NCBI GenBank assembly: GCA_050955105.1 | Contig: JBPBQZ010000041.1 | Span: 1 to 31,122 of the forward strand | Source: JBPBQZ01 sp050955105 | GTDB taxonomy: Bacteria; Pseudomonadota; Gammaproteobacteria; Burkholderiales; Burkholderiaceae | Direction of reading: 5' to 3' | Length of the DNA: 31,122 nt | Part shown: positions 1 to 7,544 of the stretch, in pieces | How the letters are laid out: every line of letters starts with the position of its first letter | Position numbering within the stretch: position 1 is the stretch's first letter | Notes under the pieces: generated by a model | The model's input: only the letters and a program-made list of their open reading frames with translations | Told to the model about the DNA's origin: nothing | The model's database searches: none | Made by a program: the position numbers and the translations under genes

Positions 1-518
1 GGATCGAGTTGCAAGACGCGAATCAGGGCCGCAATCTGCGCTTCGCCGCCCGATAGCTCGCTGGCACGTTTTTGCAGAAAATCCTCTTCGCGTCCGCCTT
101 GTCTCAATAATCGGGCGACCTTGTCACGGTCGAAACGCGTGTCTCGATAAACCTTCAGAGAAAACGGATAGCGTAGATTGTCTTCGACCGTGCCATCGAA
201 CATGGCGGGCCGCTGCCCGACGTAAGCCACCTGGCGACGATAAGTGGGAATCTCGATGTCGGCGACGTCCTTGCCATGCCACAGTACACGGCCGCCGTCG
301 AGTGGATCGAGCAACGCCAGCGCGCGCAGGAACAGACTTTTACCAGCGCCTGATAAACCGCTGAGCGCCACACGGTCGCCGGCGTTGAGCTGCAGCGTGA
401 TCGAATTCAACAGCAGAACTTTGCGCGCGGGATCTCTGCGGACGATATCAAGCGCTTTTAGCAGGGGCGCCTCGGACTGTGCGCCTGGCGATGCGCTAAC
501 GGAAAACGGCGGGGGCAA
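1..518 (-). CDS. fetA: FetA/YbbL-like ABC transporter ATP-binding protein, C-terminus beyond window
   Basis: This is the N-terminal part (about 172 residues) of an ABC ATPase that runs off the left edge. Seen: a Walker A motif GLSGAGKS, a Q-loop in YVGQRP followed by MFDGTVEDNLRYP, and the ABC signature ELSGGEAQ. The sequence between Walker A and the Q-loop (YRRQVAYVGQRP) and the TVEDNLRYPF segment resemble E. coli FetA (YbbL), which works with the permease FetB in iron export and oxidative-stress tolerance. The start is a TTG at 516-518 preceded by AAGGA about ten bases upstream; the frame has no ATG before an upstream stop. Walker B and the partner permease are not visible, so the FetA assignment is by similarity only. 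Another small exporter ATPase remains possible. Confidence 0.75.
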   Translation of the reverse strand, partial: MPPPFSVSASPGAQSEAPLLKALDIVRRDPARKVLLLNSITLQLNAGDRVALSGLSGAGKSLFLRALALLDPLDGGRVLWHGKDVADIEIPTYRRQVAYVGQRPAMFDGTVEDNLRYPFSLKVYRDTRFDRDKVARLLRQGGREEDFLQKRASELSGGEAQIAALIRVLQLD

Positions 519-845
519 GTTGCGGATTCCTTGATGGCCGGAGGATGCGTTATCCGGCTGGTTTGTCGGTTCAAAAGGTGTAACTGCAAACTATTGCGAC
601 TCTAAGGCAAATTTTTAAGGCGGTGCGGCGCATACCAATTAAGCGTTCCTTAAGGAGACAAGGCGCACGATCTGTGTAGTTGGCCGGAGGCCTGCAAGTT
701 CTTTTGCCAGGCCGCGGCCGTTCACTACGTGCAATTCGCCGTGACAAAGCCGTGGTTTTCTCACAATATTCCGCTTCATCGCCGATCCGGCCTTGCGTCC
801 AGCAGGTGGGCACGCTGAGGCTCGGCTACCGTTCTTGAAATAACC
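519..845. other. Intergenic region between divergent fetA-like and DUF4118 genes
   Basis: This 327-base stretch separates two divergently transcribed genes and should carry both promoters. I see a 10-base palindrome TCCTTAAGGA at 647-656 but no convincing sigma-70 pair and no RNA gene. An 80-codon minus-strand reading frame at 571-813 lacks a ribosome binding site and any recognisable motif, so I treat it as chance. Confidence 0.5.
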
Positions 846-1628
846 ATGCTTACCGAAATTAAAAATGCACGCCGATGGGCGCCGGTAGGTGCCAGGCCCT
901 GGTTGATTGCGGGCGGGGCATTGCTATCGGCCAGCGCGCTGCGTCTTATGATTCAGCCGCTTGTCGGGCCGCTCATGCCGGGTACCCCGTTCTGTATCGC
1001 GGCTGCGCTGATTGCCTATTACTGCGGGATGATGCCGGCATTCACCATCATGTTGCTCGGGCTGGGCATTGCCGACTATCTATTCGTGCCGCCCTATGCC
1101 GAAATTCAGGTGTTTGATCGTTCCGACTTGATCCTGGTCATCTCTTATCCGGTGGTGACTGCCTTAGTGATCTGTTTGATCGAGCGACTGCGACGCGCGC
1201 AGTTCCGGGCGGAATTGATTGCCTCGGTTGCCGAGTCACGCTACGAAATGCTGTTGCGGGCCGATAACGAGCGAGCAGTTGCGAAACGGGCGCTCGACGA
1301 GACGCGTCGACTGGTCGAATACCTGCCGCAGCATCACGCTGCGATCAGCGTGATCCAGATTTCCGGACGGCGCGACGCCCAGGCAGGTGAGATTGCTTCG
1401 AGTACCGGCGAACTCATGGAATTCATTCCGTCTAGCTGGCTGGCAGCGCTGCATCCGCAAGACTTGCAGCGTATGCGCCATGGCATGACGCCGGGTAGTC
1501 ACCTGCTGCGCATCGACACGAGCGGCGACGGTTATCAACAAGTTGATTGCGTTTGCGAACATTTCAGCACGCATGCCGGCGACTACCAGGTGCTGCGCAT
1601 CGACCGTTTGGCGAGGAGCATTCATTGA
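846..1628 (+). CDS. DUF4118-type membrane sensor protein without a kinase domain
   Basis: A 260-residue protein with about four hydrophobic segments (roughly residues 18-38, 48-64, 65-82 and 95-112). The PYAEIQVFDRSDLI loop is typical of the DUF4118 membrane domain found in KdpD and other sensor kinases. A charged, probably coiled-coil stretch follows (about 113-155). The last 100 residues look like a degraded PAS-type domain and contain no histidine-kinase H-box, N-box or ATP lid. It may be a stand-alone sensor or signal-transfer remnant of a former histidine kinase. Its stop TGA overlaps the TTG start of the downstream esterase (TTGA), so the two are translationally coupled. The ribosome binding site is weak. 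The function is unknown. Confidence 0.6.
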   Translation: MLTEIKNARRWAPVGARPWLIAGGALLSASALRLMIQPLVGPLMPGTPFCIAAALIAYYCGMMPAFTIMLLGLGIADYLFVPPYAEIQVFDRSDLILVISYPVVTALVICLIERLRRAQFRAELIASVAESRYEMLLRADNERAVAKRALDETRRLVEYLPQHHAAISVIQISGRRDAQAGEIASSTGELMEFIPSSWLAALHPQDLQRMRHGMTPGSHLLRIDTSGDGYQQVDCVCEHFSTHAGDYQVLRIDRLARSIH

Positions 1629-2500
1629 ATCAGGCCAAGACGATTTTTGTCGAGGGTGGCGAGCACGCGGTGCTGTTGTTGCACGGCCTGTCGAGTTCGC
1701 CGCTCGAAATGCGCTTCCTGGCGCGTTACCTGGGCCTCGAAGGCTATACGGTCTGTGCACCGGTGCTCGATGGCTATAGCGCCGGCACGCCCGAGCGTAG
1801 CGTGGAGAACTGGGTAGCGGCAGCGGTTGCCGAATTCGACGCCCTGGCGGCGCGTTATACCGATGTATCGGTGTGTGGTTTGTCGATCGGCGCCGCGCTC
1901 GCGCTGGCCGTGGTGCGTGCGCGGCCCGCCGCGCGCGCGGTCGCATTGCTTTCCATCACGTTGGCCTATGACGGCTGGTCGATGCCCTGGTATCGTTTCC
2001 TGCTCGATCTGGCCTACTACACGCCGCTGCGGCATCGCTGGCGGTATCGCGAAAGCGCGCCCTTCGGCTTGCGTAACGATGCTCTCAGAGCCAAGATCGC
2101 GCGTGCCATGCAGCGCAACGATTTCAGCGAAGTCGGTCCGTCGACGATATCGTTGCCAGCCTTGCACGAAGCCAGTCGGCTGGCCGCGCGCGTACGCGCC
2201 CGGCTTGGCGAAATTAAAAACGATTGCCTCATCGTCCATGCGATCGATGATGAAACCTCTAGTCCGCGCAACGCCCGTTTTGTCGCGGCGAATATCGGCG
2301 CGAGCTTTTTGCGTACCATCTATCTCGATGATTCGTACCATATGATCACGTCCGACAATGAACGTGAGGCCGTGGCGCGCGAGACGGCGCTATTCCTGCA
2401 CGAGAGCGCGTTGCGCAGCAAGCAGAGCGGGGTAGTAGCACCGGTGGCTTCGAAAGCGTTAGCCCGGCGCCTGCGCCAACTGGCCAATCGCAACGCCTAG
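1625..2500 (+). CDS. Alpha/beta hydrolase, Est30-like carboxylesterase
   Basis: A 291-residue cytoplasmic alpha/beta hydrolase with an oxyanion HGL motif at residues 20-22, the nucleophile elbow GLSIG around Ser87, an acidic DD at 208-209 and His239 in DDSYHM, which complete the Ser-Asp-His triad. The HGLSSSP start and the late DDSYHMIT motif are like Est30 and monoglyceride-lipase-type carboxylesterases. The chosen start is the TTG at 1625, because GAGGAG lies eight bases upstream and the codon overlaps the preceding stop; reading further upstream gives only an extension of 26 residues with no support. The middle cap region (about 110-180) is rich in aromatic residues. The natural substrate cannot be told from sequence. 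Confidence 0.8.
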   Translation: MNQAKTIFVEGGEHAVLLLHGLSSSPLEMRFLARYLGLEGYTVCAPVLDGYSAGTPERSVENWVAAAVAEFDALAARYTDVSVCGLSIGAALALAVVRARPAARAVALLSITLAYDGWSMPWYRFLLDLAYYTPLRHRWRYRESAPFGLRNDALRAKIARAMQRNDFSEVGPSTISLPALHEASRLAARVRARLGEIKNDCLIVHAIDDETSSPRNARFVAANIGASFLRTIYLDDSYHMITSDNEREAVARETALFLHESALRSKQSGVVAPVASKALARRLRQLANRNA

Positions 2501-2560
2501 CCCTCTTTAGCGCATGACGCCGATGGCATCGCCATCTCGAATTTCAGCGCAAGGAGCGGA

Positions 2561-3349
2561 GTGACATTCGATACGGCGTTCCATAGAGTAGAACGTATCG
2601 CGACTTTATCGGGTATTCCGATCATGAGCCTGACATCGTCATGCGCTACGCCAATACGTGCCGTAGATGGACAAGATTGGGGGGCCATCGAGCAGGCGTT
2701 GGACGCCCACGGCAACGCCTTGCTGGCGCATCTATTGACGCCGGCGCAGTGCGACGCGTTGGTGGCCATGTATCCGCAAGATCGGCATTTTCGAAGTCGC
2801 GTCGTGATGGCGCGGCATGGGTTTGGCCTGGGTGAGTACAAATACTTCACCTATCCCTTGCCGGATTTGCTCGCGGTGCTGCGCGAGGCTCTGTATGCGC
2901 GCTTGGTTCCGTTAGCCAACCGATGGAATCGGCTGATGGGCATCGACGTCCGCTATCCTGAAAACCTGCAAGACTTTCTCGAACGCTGTCATGCCGCGGG
3001 TCAACATCGCCCAACGCCATTGCTGTTGAGATACGGCGCAGGCGACTACAACTGCCTGCACCAGGATCTCTATGGCGAGCATGTATTCCCGTTGCAGGTA
3101 GTCATACTGCTGGCGCGCCCGCAAACCGATTTTACGGGTGGTGAATTGCTGATGACGGAACGGGGCGCATCGATGGATCGTGTGGAGGTGCTGCCTTTGC
3201 GCCAGGGCGACGGCGCGGTATTCGCGGTCAATCAGCGCCCGGTGCCTGGCAAGCGCACGACACGCCGGGTGGCCATGCGTCATGGCGTGAGTCGCGTGTT
3301 GACCGGGCATCGCCATACCGTGGGGCTGATCTTCCACGACGCGCGCTGA
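2561..3349 (+). CDS. 2OG-Fe(II) oxygenase (prolyl-hydroxylase-like fold)
   Basis: A 262-residue iron and 2-oxoglutarate dependent oxygenase. Counting from the GTG at 2561, the iron ligands are His167 and Asp169 (LHQDLYGE) and His241 (MRHGVS); Arg251 in GHRHTVG, ten residues later, fits the 2-oxoglutarate anchor. The ending GLIFHDA matches a bacterial family annotated simply as 2OG-Fe(II) oxygenase. The GTG has AAGGAG four bases upstream; an in-frame ATG at 2624 would give 241 residues and may be the real start, since the conserved region begins only after it. It follows the esterase by 60 bases on the same strand and ends six bases from the convergent hybrid kinase. The substrate (protein, lipid or metabolite) is unknown. 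Confidence 0.8.
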   Translation: MTFDTAFHRVERIATLSGIPIMSLTSSCATPIRAVDGQDWGAIEQALDAHGNALLAHLLTPAQCDALVAMYPQDRHFRSRVVMARHGFGLGEYKYFTYPLPDLLAVLREALYARLVPLANRWNRLMGIDVRYPENLQDFLERCHAAGQHRPTPLLLRYGAGDYNCLHQDLYGEHVFPLQVVILLARPQTDFTGGELLMTERGASMDRVEVLPLRQGDGAVFAVNQRPVPGKRTTRRVAMRHGVSRVLTGHRHTVGLIFHDAR

Positions 3350-3355
3350 GCCGCT

Positions 3356-5737
3356 TCACGCATTGATCTCGAGCGCGCGACACAGGTCTTCGAGGTTATA
3401 GGGTTTGCGGACGATCGCGGCATCGGGCAACGCGGCGCGTTGCGCCTGATTCAGCACAATCTCGTAGCCCGACGCGATCACTATCCGCAGCAGCGCATCG
3501 CGTTTCGCGGCATCGATCGCCAGGTCGATCCCGGAGATGTCGGGCAGACCCACGTCGACGATCAGCGCATTGGCCGAGTGCCGTGTCAGCGCGTCGAGCG
3601 CCGTGGCGCCGTCCTGTGCTTCCACAACCTCCAGCCCCAAGGTACGCAGCATCTCCGCGGTGCCGGCGCGTATCAGATCATCGTCCTCGACCAGCAGCAC
3701 GCGCAGCGTCTCGAGGGCTCTCGACCCATGCTCAAGCGGCCGCGGCGGCTTCGCGAGTATGCCCGCGGATGCATCTCGCTGTTGCTGGTTGCGCAGCACG
3801 TGACGAATCTTGCGCGCCAGGGCTTCGCGCGTATAAGGTTTGCTGAGCAACTCCACGCCTTCATCCAGGCGGCCCGCGTGGACAATCGCATTATCGGTAT
3901 AGCCGGAGGTAAATAACACCGCGATGTGCGGCAGCCGCTCGCGCGCCTTGCGTGCAAGCGCCGGACTGCGCAGGGGTCCGGGCATGACGACATCGGTGAA
4001 CAACAAATCGATCGATGCGCCGCTCTCGATGATTGCCATGGCCCCCGATGCATCTTTTGCCTTGAGCACGCGATAGCCGAGATCGGACAACATCTCGACC
4101 ACGGTGCCGCGCACCGCTGCGTCGTCCTCCGCCACCAGCACTGTCTCGGTACCGCCTCGTACCGGGCCTGTCTCCACATCGGCGATCAGGTCTTCTTCCG
4201 CCTTCACGCGGGGCAGATAAATGCGTATCGTCGTGCCGTGGCCAGGCTCGCTATAAATCTTCAGATGTCCGCCCGACTGCTTGACGAAGCCGTACACCAT
4301 GCTCAAGCCCAAACCGGTACCTTGTCCCTCAGGCTTGGTCGTGAAGAATGGTTCCAACACACGTTCGCGCAATTCCACGGGAATGCCGCAGCCGGTATCG
4401 CTCACGGCCAGCATCACAAACTGACCGGCCTGAATCTCCGGGTTGAGCGCGGCGTAGGCTTCATCGAGCACCGCGTTGCCGGCTTCGATCGTGAGTTGTC
4501 CTTCGCCATCCATGGCGTCGCGCGCGTTGATGGCGAGGTTCAACAGCGCATGTTCTACCTGGAAGGCGTCGATCAACACGTTCCACAGGCCGCCAGCAAC
4601 AATGGTTTCGATCTGCACGCCGTCGCCCAGCGCGCGCCGCAGCATATCGTCGAGGCCGCGCGCCAGGCGTCCCAGATTCACTACTTTTGGCGCGAGCGGC
4701 TGGCGCCGGCCGAATGCGAGCAACTGCGAGGCGAGCTTGGCGCCGCGGGCTACGCCTTCCAGTGCATTGTGAACACGCTGCTCTAATTTGGGATTGCCCG
4801 CGACGTCTTGCGTGAGCAATTGCAAATTGCCACCGATCACTTGCAGCAGATTGTTGAAGTCATGCGCCACGCCGCCGGTGAGTTTGCCGATGGCTTCCAT
4901 TTTTTGCGACTGGAAAAGCGCTGCATTGGCGCGCTCCAAGGCTTCAGACGCCAGCTTTCTCTCGGTAATGTCGCGCGTGATTTTTGCGAAGCCCAGATGT
5001 TCCCCGCTATCGCTGTAAATCGCGTCGACCACGACATGCGCCCAGAAGCTGCTGCCGTCTTTGCGCACGCGCCAGCCTTCCTGTTCAAAGCGCCCGTCGC
5101 GCGCGGCGATGGCCAGCGTGCGCGCCGGCACGCCGTTCGCGCGATCGGCGACGGTGTAAAAATTCGCAAAGTTCGAGCCGATGATTTCTTCGCGTGTATA
5201 GCCTTTGATGCGCTCGGCACCTGTATTCCAATTCGTCACCGCGCCGGTCGGCGAGATCATATAGATGGCGTAGTCGACAACGCTCTCGACCAGCAGACGG
5301 AACTTGTCCTCGCTCTGGCGCAGCGCCTCTTCGGCGGCCTTGCGTTCCGTGATGTCGCGGGTAATCTTCGCGAAGCCCACCAGCTGGTTACGCGAATCGC
5401 GAATCGGATCGACCACGACACTGGCCCAGAAGCACGTGCCATCCTTACGCACGCGCCAACCTTCGTCTTCGAATTTTCCCTCGGTAAGCGCCGTCTGCAG
5501 CGCACGTTTCGGTTTGCCCTGCGCACGGTCTTGCTCGGTATAGAAAACCGAGAAGTGCTGTCCGATGATCTCGCCGGCGACGTATCCTTTGAAGCGCTGC
5601 GCGCCGGCATTCCAGCTACTGACGAAGCCGTCCGGGTTGAGCATGTAGATAGCATAGTCGCTGATGCTCGTTACCAGGAGCTCGAAGCGCTGCTCGTCGG
5701 TCAGCTCGGTTGCAGTGTTGTTATATTTGATATTCAT
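3356..5737 (-). CDS. PAS-PAS hybrid sensor histidine kinase with two receiver domains
   Basis: A soluble hybrid kinase of 793 residues from the ATG at 5737. Order of domains: PAS1 (about 19-134), PAS2 (about 144-259), each ending in the same FAKITRDITERK linker; HisKA with the H-box GGVAHDFNNLL (His292); HATPase with NLAINARDAM, DTGCGIP and GTGLGLS; receiver 1 (about 532-650, Asp582, Lys633); receiver 2 (about 679-790, Asp728, Lys778). There is no membrane segment, so the signal is probably cytoplasmic. No output domain or cognate regulator is encoded nearby; the phosphoryl group may leave through an unlinked Hpt or response regulator. Starts at 5752 (ATG) and 5770 (TTG) are also possible, none with a good ribosome binding site. 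Confidence 0.88.
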   Translation of the reverse strand: MNIKYNNTATELTDEQRFELLVTSISDYAIYMLNPDGFVSSWNAGAQRFKGYVAGEIIGQHFSVFYTEQDRAQGKPKRALQTALTEGKFEDEGWRVRKDGTCFWASVVVDPIRDSRNQLVGFAKITRDITERKAAEEALRQSEDKFRLLVESVVDYAIYMISPTGAVTNWNTGAERIKGYTREEIIGSNFANFYTVADRANGVPARTLAIAARDGRFEQEGWRVRKDGSSFWAHVVVDAIYSDSGEHLGFAKITRDITERKLASEALERANAALFQSQKMEAIGKLTGGVAHDFNNLLQVIGGNLQLLTQDVAGNPKLEQRVHNALEGVARGAKLASQLLAFGRRQPLAPKVVNLGRLARGLDDMLRRALGDGVQIETIVAGGLWNVLIDAFQVEHALLNLAINARDAMDGEGQLTIEAGNAVLDEAYAALNPEIQAGQFVMLAVSDTGCGIPVELRERVLEPFFTTKPEGQGTGLGLSMVYGFVKQSGGHLKIYSEPGHGTTIRIYLPRVKAEEDLIADVETGPVRGGTETVLVAEDDAAVRGTVVEMLSDLGYRVLKAKDASGAMAIIESGASIDLLFTDVVMPGPLRSPALARKARERLPHIAVLFTSGYTDNAIVHAGRLDEGVELLSKPYTREALARKIRHVLRNQQQRDASAGILAKPPRPLEHGSRALETLRVLLVEDDDLIRAGTAEMLRTLGLEVVEAQDGATALDALTRHSANALIVDVGLPDISGIDLAIDAAKRDALLRIVIASGYEIVLNQAQRAALPDAAIVRKPYNLEDLCRALEINA

Positions 5738-5821
5738 TGTGCGAGATGCCATGCAGCTTGCGTTGAACAACGGGCAGGCTGCGCAACTTCGACTTCAAAG
5801 GGCGGGAAAGTACTGATGATA

Positions 5822-5849
5822 CGCCCGGCGCCGCAGCGCACGCCGGGCG
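5822..5849. other. GC-rich hairpin upstream of the hybrid kinase
   Basis: CGCCCGGCG at 5822-5830 and its exact complement CGCCGGGCG at 5841-5849 form a nine-base-pair stem with a ten-base loop. It lies in the divergent gap between the hybrid kinase and the acetyltransferase. No T-run follows on either strand, so it is not a classical terminator. It may be a leader structure or have no role. Confidence 0.4.
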
Positions 5850-5959
5850 CGCCGCACGCGCCGAGGCATTTCTGGGCGTTAGCCGTGCGAAGCAGGGCGC
5901 GGACACTGCATTGCCTGAATGCCGGGATTCTACGTTTTTTTAATATTTGGCGAAATTCA

Positions 5960-6487
5960 ATGCCTGACACACCCGAGCAAAAGACTGAGATGGACGCCGC
6001 AATCGATGTAGGCCGGGCCGGCAAGCCTGATCTGGATGGCATTCTGGCGCTGCTGGCCGCCAATCAAGTCGAGAGCGGCGGCATGCTGTTTGCGAGGTTT
6101 TCACGAGCCGAGGTGGCGGCAATGATGACCGATATGCCCTTGATCGTCGTGCGCCGCGAGGGCCGGGTCAGAGGCTTTTTAATGACCGCCACGCGCGAAA
6201 TGACTGCGCACCTGCCACTTCTGCAAGCGATGTTCGCCGCCTATCCGGGCAGTGCGGATGCCTACACATACGGGCCGATCTGCGTCGATGCGGAAGAGCG
6301 CGGCAAGCGTCTGGCGGAGATCATGTTCGCCGAGTTGCGGCGTTTGGAGCCCGGTCGCGAAGGGGTTTTGTTCATCCGCCGCGACAATGCCGCATCGCTG
6401 CGGGCGCATGCGCGCATGGGCATGCGCGAGGCCGCCGAGTTCGAGTTCGACGGCCTGGAATTCGTGGTTTTGTGTTTTATCGGCTAG
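5960..6487 (+). CDS. GNAT-family N-acetyltransferase
   Basis: A 175-residue single-domain GNAT protein. The acetyl-CoA binding motif A is visible as a beta strand YGPICVDAEERGKRLAEIMF (about 104-123), with ERGKRLA in the pyrophosphate-binding position, and motif B as NAASLRAHARMGMR (about 143-156), where the Arg-x-His pattern and the following MGMR match the usual end of the fold. The acceptor substrate is unknown. The ATG at 5960 is chosen as the first in-frame start after the divergent kinase gene; the frame is open far upstream, but that part is antisense to the kinase. It ends 60 bases from the convergent gntR gene. No strong ribosome binding site is seen. Confidence 0.75.
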   Translation: MPDTPEQKTEMDAAIDVGRAGKPDLDGILALLAANQVESGGMLFARFSRAEVAAMMTDMPLIVVRREGRVRGFLMTATREMTAHLPLLQAMFAAYPGSADAYTYGPICVDAEERGKRLAEIMFAELRRLEPGREGVLFIRRDNAASLRAHARMGMREAAEFEFDGLEFVVLCFIG

Positions 6488-6547
6488 CGCGCGGCGCGCC
6501 GGCGTCATGAAAACCGAGGCCGCTGTACGCAGCTAGCCGGACAGGTT

Positions 6548-7276
6548 TCAGGCAGCCTTGCCCTGGCCGCGTCGCGCCGGCGTAGCCGCCTGCTGCTTTT
6601 GCATGAGTGCCGACAATACATTTTTTCCGGTACGGGCGATATGTTGGCGCAATAGCTCGCAGGCCTCATCGGCTTTGCCGTCGAGTGTTGCGCGTACGAT
6701 ACGCGAGTGCTCGTCCGAGACATCGCGATCGATCGGATGGTCTTCGAGAAACAGCCGTCGATAGCGATCGCTGAGGTCGTGCAGCGTCACGCAGAACGAC
6801 AACAGCAGCGGCATTTTGCAGGCCGACAGCAGCTTCTGATGCAATTCCCGATGCGCGGCTTCCCACTCCACCAGCCGATCGTCGCCCGGCTCGTTTTTCT
6901 CGAGCTTTCTCAGCCGGTACTGGCTGGCGACCACTTCGCTTTCCCATTGATCGTCGCCCAGCGCAATGGCCTCGCGTAATGCGAAGCTTTCGATTTCGAT
7001 GCGCAGCTTGGTGACTTCCAGCAGATTATTTTCAGATACCGGTGCGACCCGATAGCCGCGATGATCTTCCATCACGACAAATCCATCAGCGCTCAAGCGC
7101 GACAGCGCTTCGCGCAGTGGGCTGAGGCTGACGCCAAAGGTGGTACGCAGTTCGTCGAGCCGCAGTTTCTCGCCGGGCGCGATCTCGCCGCTGGTAATCA
7201 ACGCGCGCAAGCGGCCGGCAATGCCGGTCGCGAGCGTCAGGCTATTGACTTCGGCGCGTGTCTCAAATTGTTCCAC
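6548..7276 (-). CDS. GntR-family transcriptional regulator, FCD (FadR) subfamily
   Basis: A 242-residue regulator. The winged helix-turn-helix fills about residues 12-80 (LDELRTTFGVSLSPLREALSR is the recognition region) and the FCD ligand domain about 85-225, where His146, His190 and His212 are the likely metal-binding histidines. FCD regulators are usually repressors released by a small organic acid. It starts at a GTG with GAGGA four bases upstream. It is divergent from the aminomuconate-type catabolic operon with 268 bases between them, and that gap carries four ATCGAT-core sites placed over both predicted promoters. It is therefore the best candidate for the local regulator of the operon and of itself. 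The inducer is unknown; an aromatic acid or ring-cleavage intermediate is a guess. Confidence 0.85.
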   Translation of the reverse strand: MEQFETRAEVNSLTLATGIAGRLRALITSGEIAPGEKLRLDELRTTFGVSLSPLREALSRLSADGFVVMEDHRGYRVAPVSENNLLEVTKLRIEIESFALREAIALGDDQWESEVVASQYRLRKLEKNEPGDDRLVEWEAAHRELHQKLLSACKMPLLLSFCVTLHDLSDRYRRLFLEDHPIDRDVSDEHSRIVRATLDGKADEACELLRQHIARTGKNVLSALMQKQQAATPARRGQGKAA

Positions 7277-7366
7277 AAGGTCCTCAATTCAGTTGGTCTT
7301 CCCAGCAAAGACCCGCCCGACGGGCCGCGCGGCCATCTTACGAACAGATTTCACCGCGGAACGCCC

Positions 7367-7395
7367 ATTCTACACAAAATCGATTTTCAAGTTGA
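7367..7395 (-). promoter_or_regulatory. Candidate gntR promoter
   Basis: On the minus strand TCAACT (7390-7395) and TAGAAT (7367-7372) are 17 bases apart. The -35 is weak (three of six), the -10 good. The 12-base palindrome AAAATCGATTTT sits in the spacer, which would allow autoregulation. It partly overlaps the -35 of the divergent promoter. Confidence 0.4.
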
Positions 7396-7451
7396 CATCG
7401 ATTATGTGGCTGCATACGATCTTCTTAATCGATTATCGTAAAAATATCGAT
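7376..7451. promoter_or_regulatory. Four ATCGAT-core operator-like sites
   Basis: ATCGAT occurs at 7379-7384, 7397-7402, 7428-7433 and 7446-7451. The spacing is 18, 31 and 18 bases, that is two pairs with equal internal spacing. Extended forms are AAAATCGATTTT (7376-7387), TAATCGATTA (7426-7435) and the repeated nonamer ATCGATTAT (7397-7405 and 7428-7436). The same nonamer recurs at 17347-17355 in front of the dioxygenase gene. Binding by the adjacent GntR protein is inferred. Confidence 0.6.
7392..7420 (+). promoter_or_regulatory. Sigma-70 promoter of the catabolic operon
   Basis: A perfect -35 TTGACA (7392-7397) is followed, 17 bases later, by TACGAT (7415-7420). Transcription would start near 7427, leaving a leader of roughly 118 bases before the first gene. 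ATCGAT-core sites lie at the -35/spacer, at the predicted start site and at about +20, which is typical of repression. Confidence 0.65.
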
Positions 7452-7544
7452 GAATCGAGTTTTCGAGATCCACCGCAGCGCGTAGCCGCCGGCAAGCGCG
7501 CCGCTTTGATGCAATGCCTGGTTCGGGCTTAGAGAAACCATCAC

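Noticed and set aside
647..656. TCCTTAAGGA palindrome as an operator
   Set aside because: Single short copy with no matching promoter or second site.
571..813. 80-codon minus-strand reading frame in the fetA/DUF4118 gap
   Set aside because: No ribosome binding site, no recognisable motif and a composition rich in Arg and Cys like chance frames in GC-rich DNA.
1547..1624. 26-residue N-terminal extension of the esterase
   Set aside because: It lies in the DUF4118 gene in another frame; the TTG at 1625 has a good ribosome binding site and the stop-start overlap.
4808..5959. Long in-frame extension upstream of the GNAT start
   Set aside because: This part is antisense to the hybrid kinase and has no protein-like motifs; the GNAT domain begins only after 5960.
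6481..6539. CGGCTAGC/GCTAGCCG inverted repeat between the GNAT and gntR ends as a bidirectional terminator
   Set aside because: The arms are 43 bases apart, overlap the GNAT stop, and no T-run follows on either strand.
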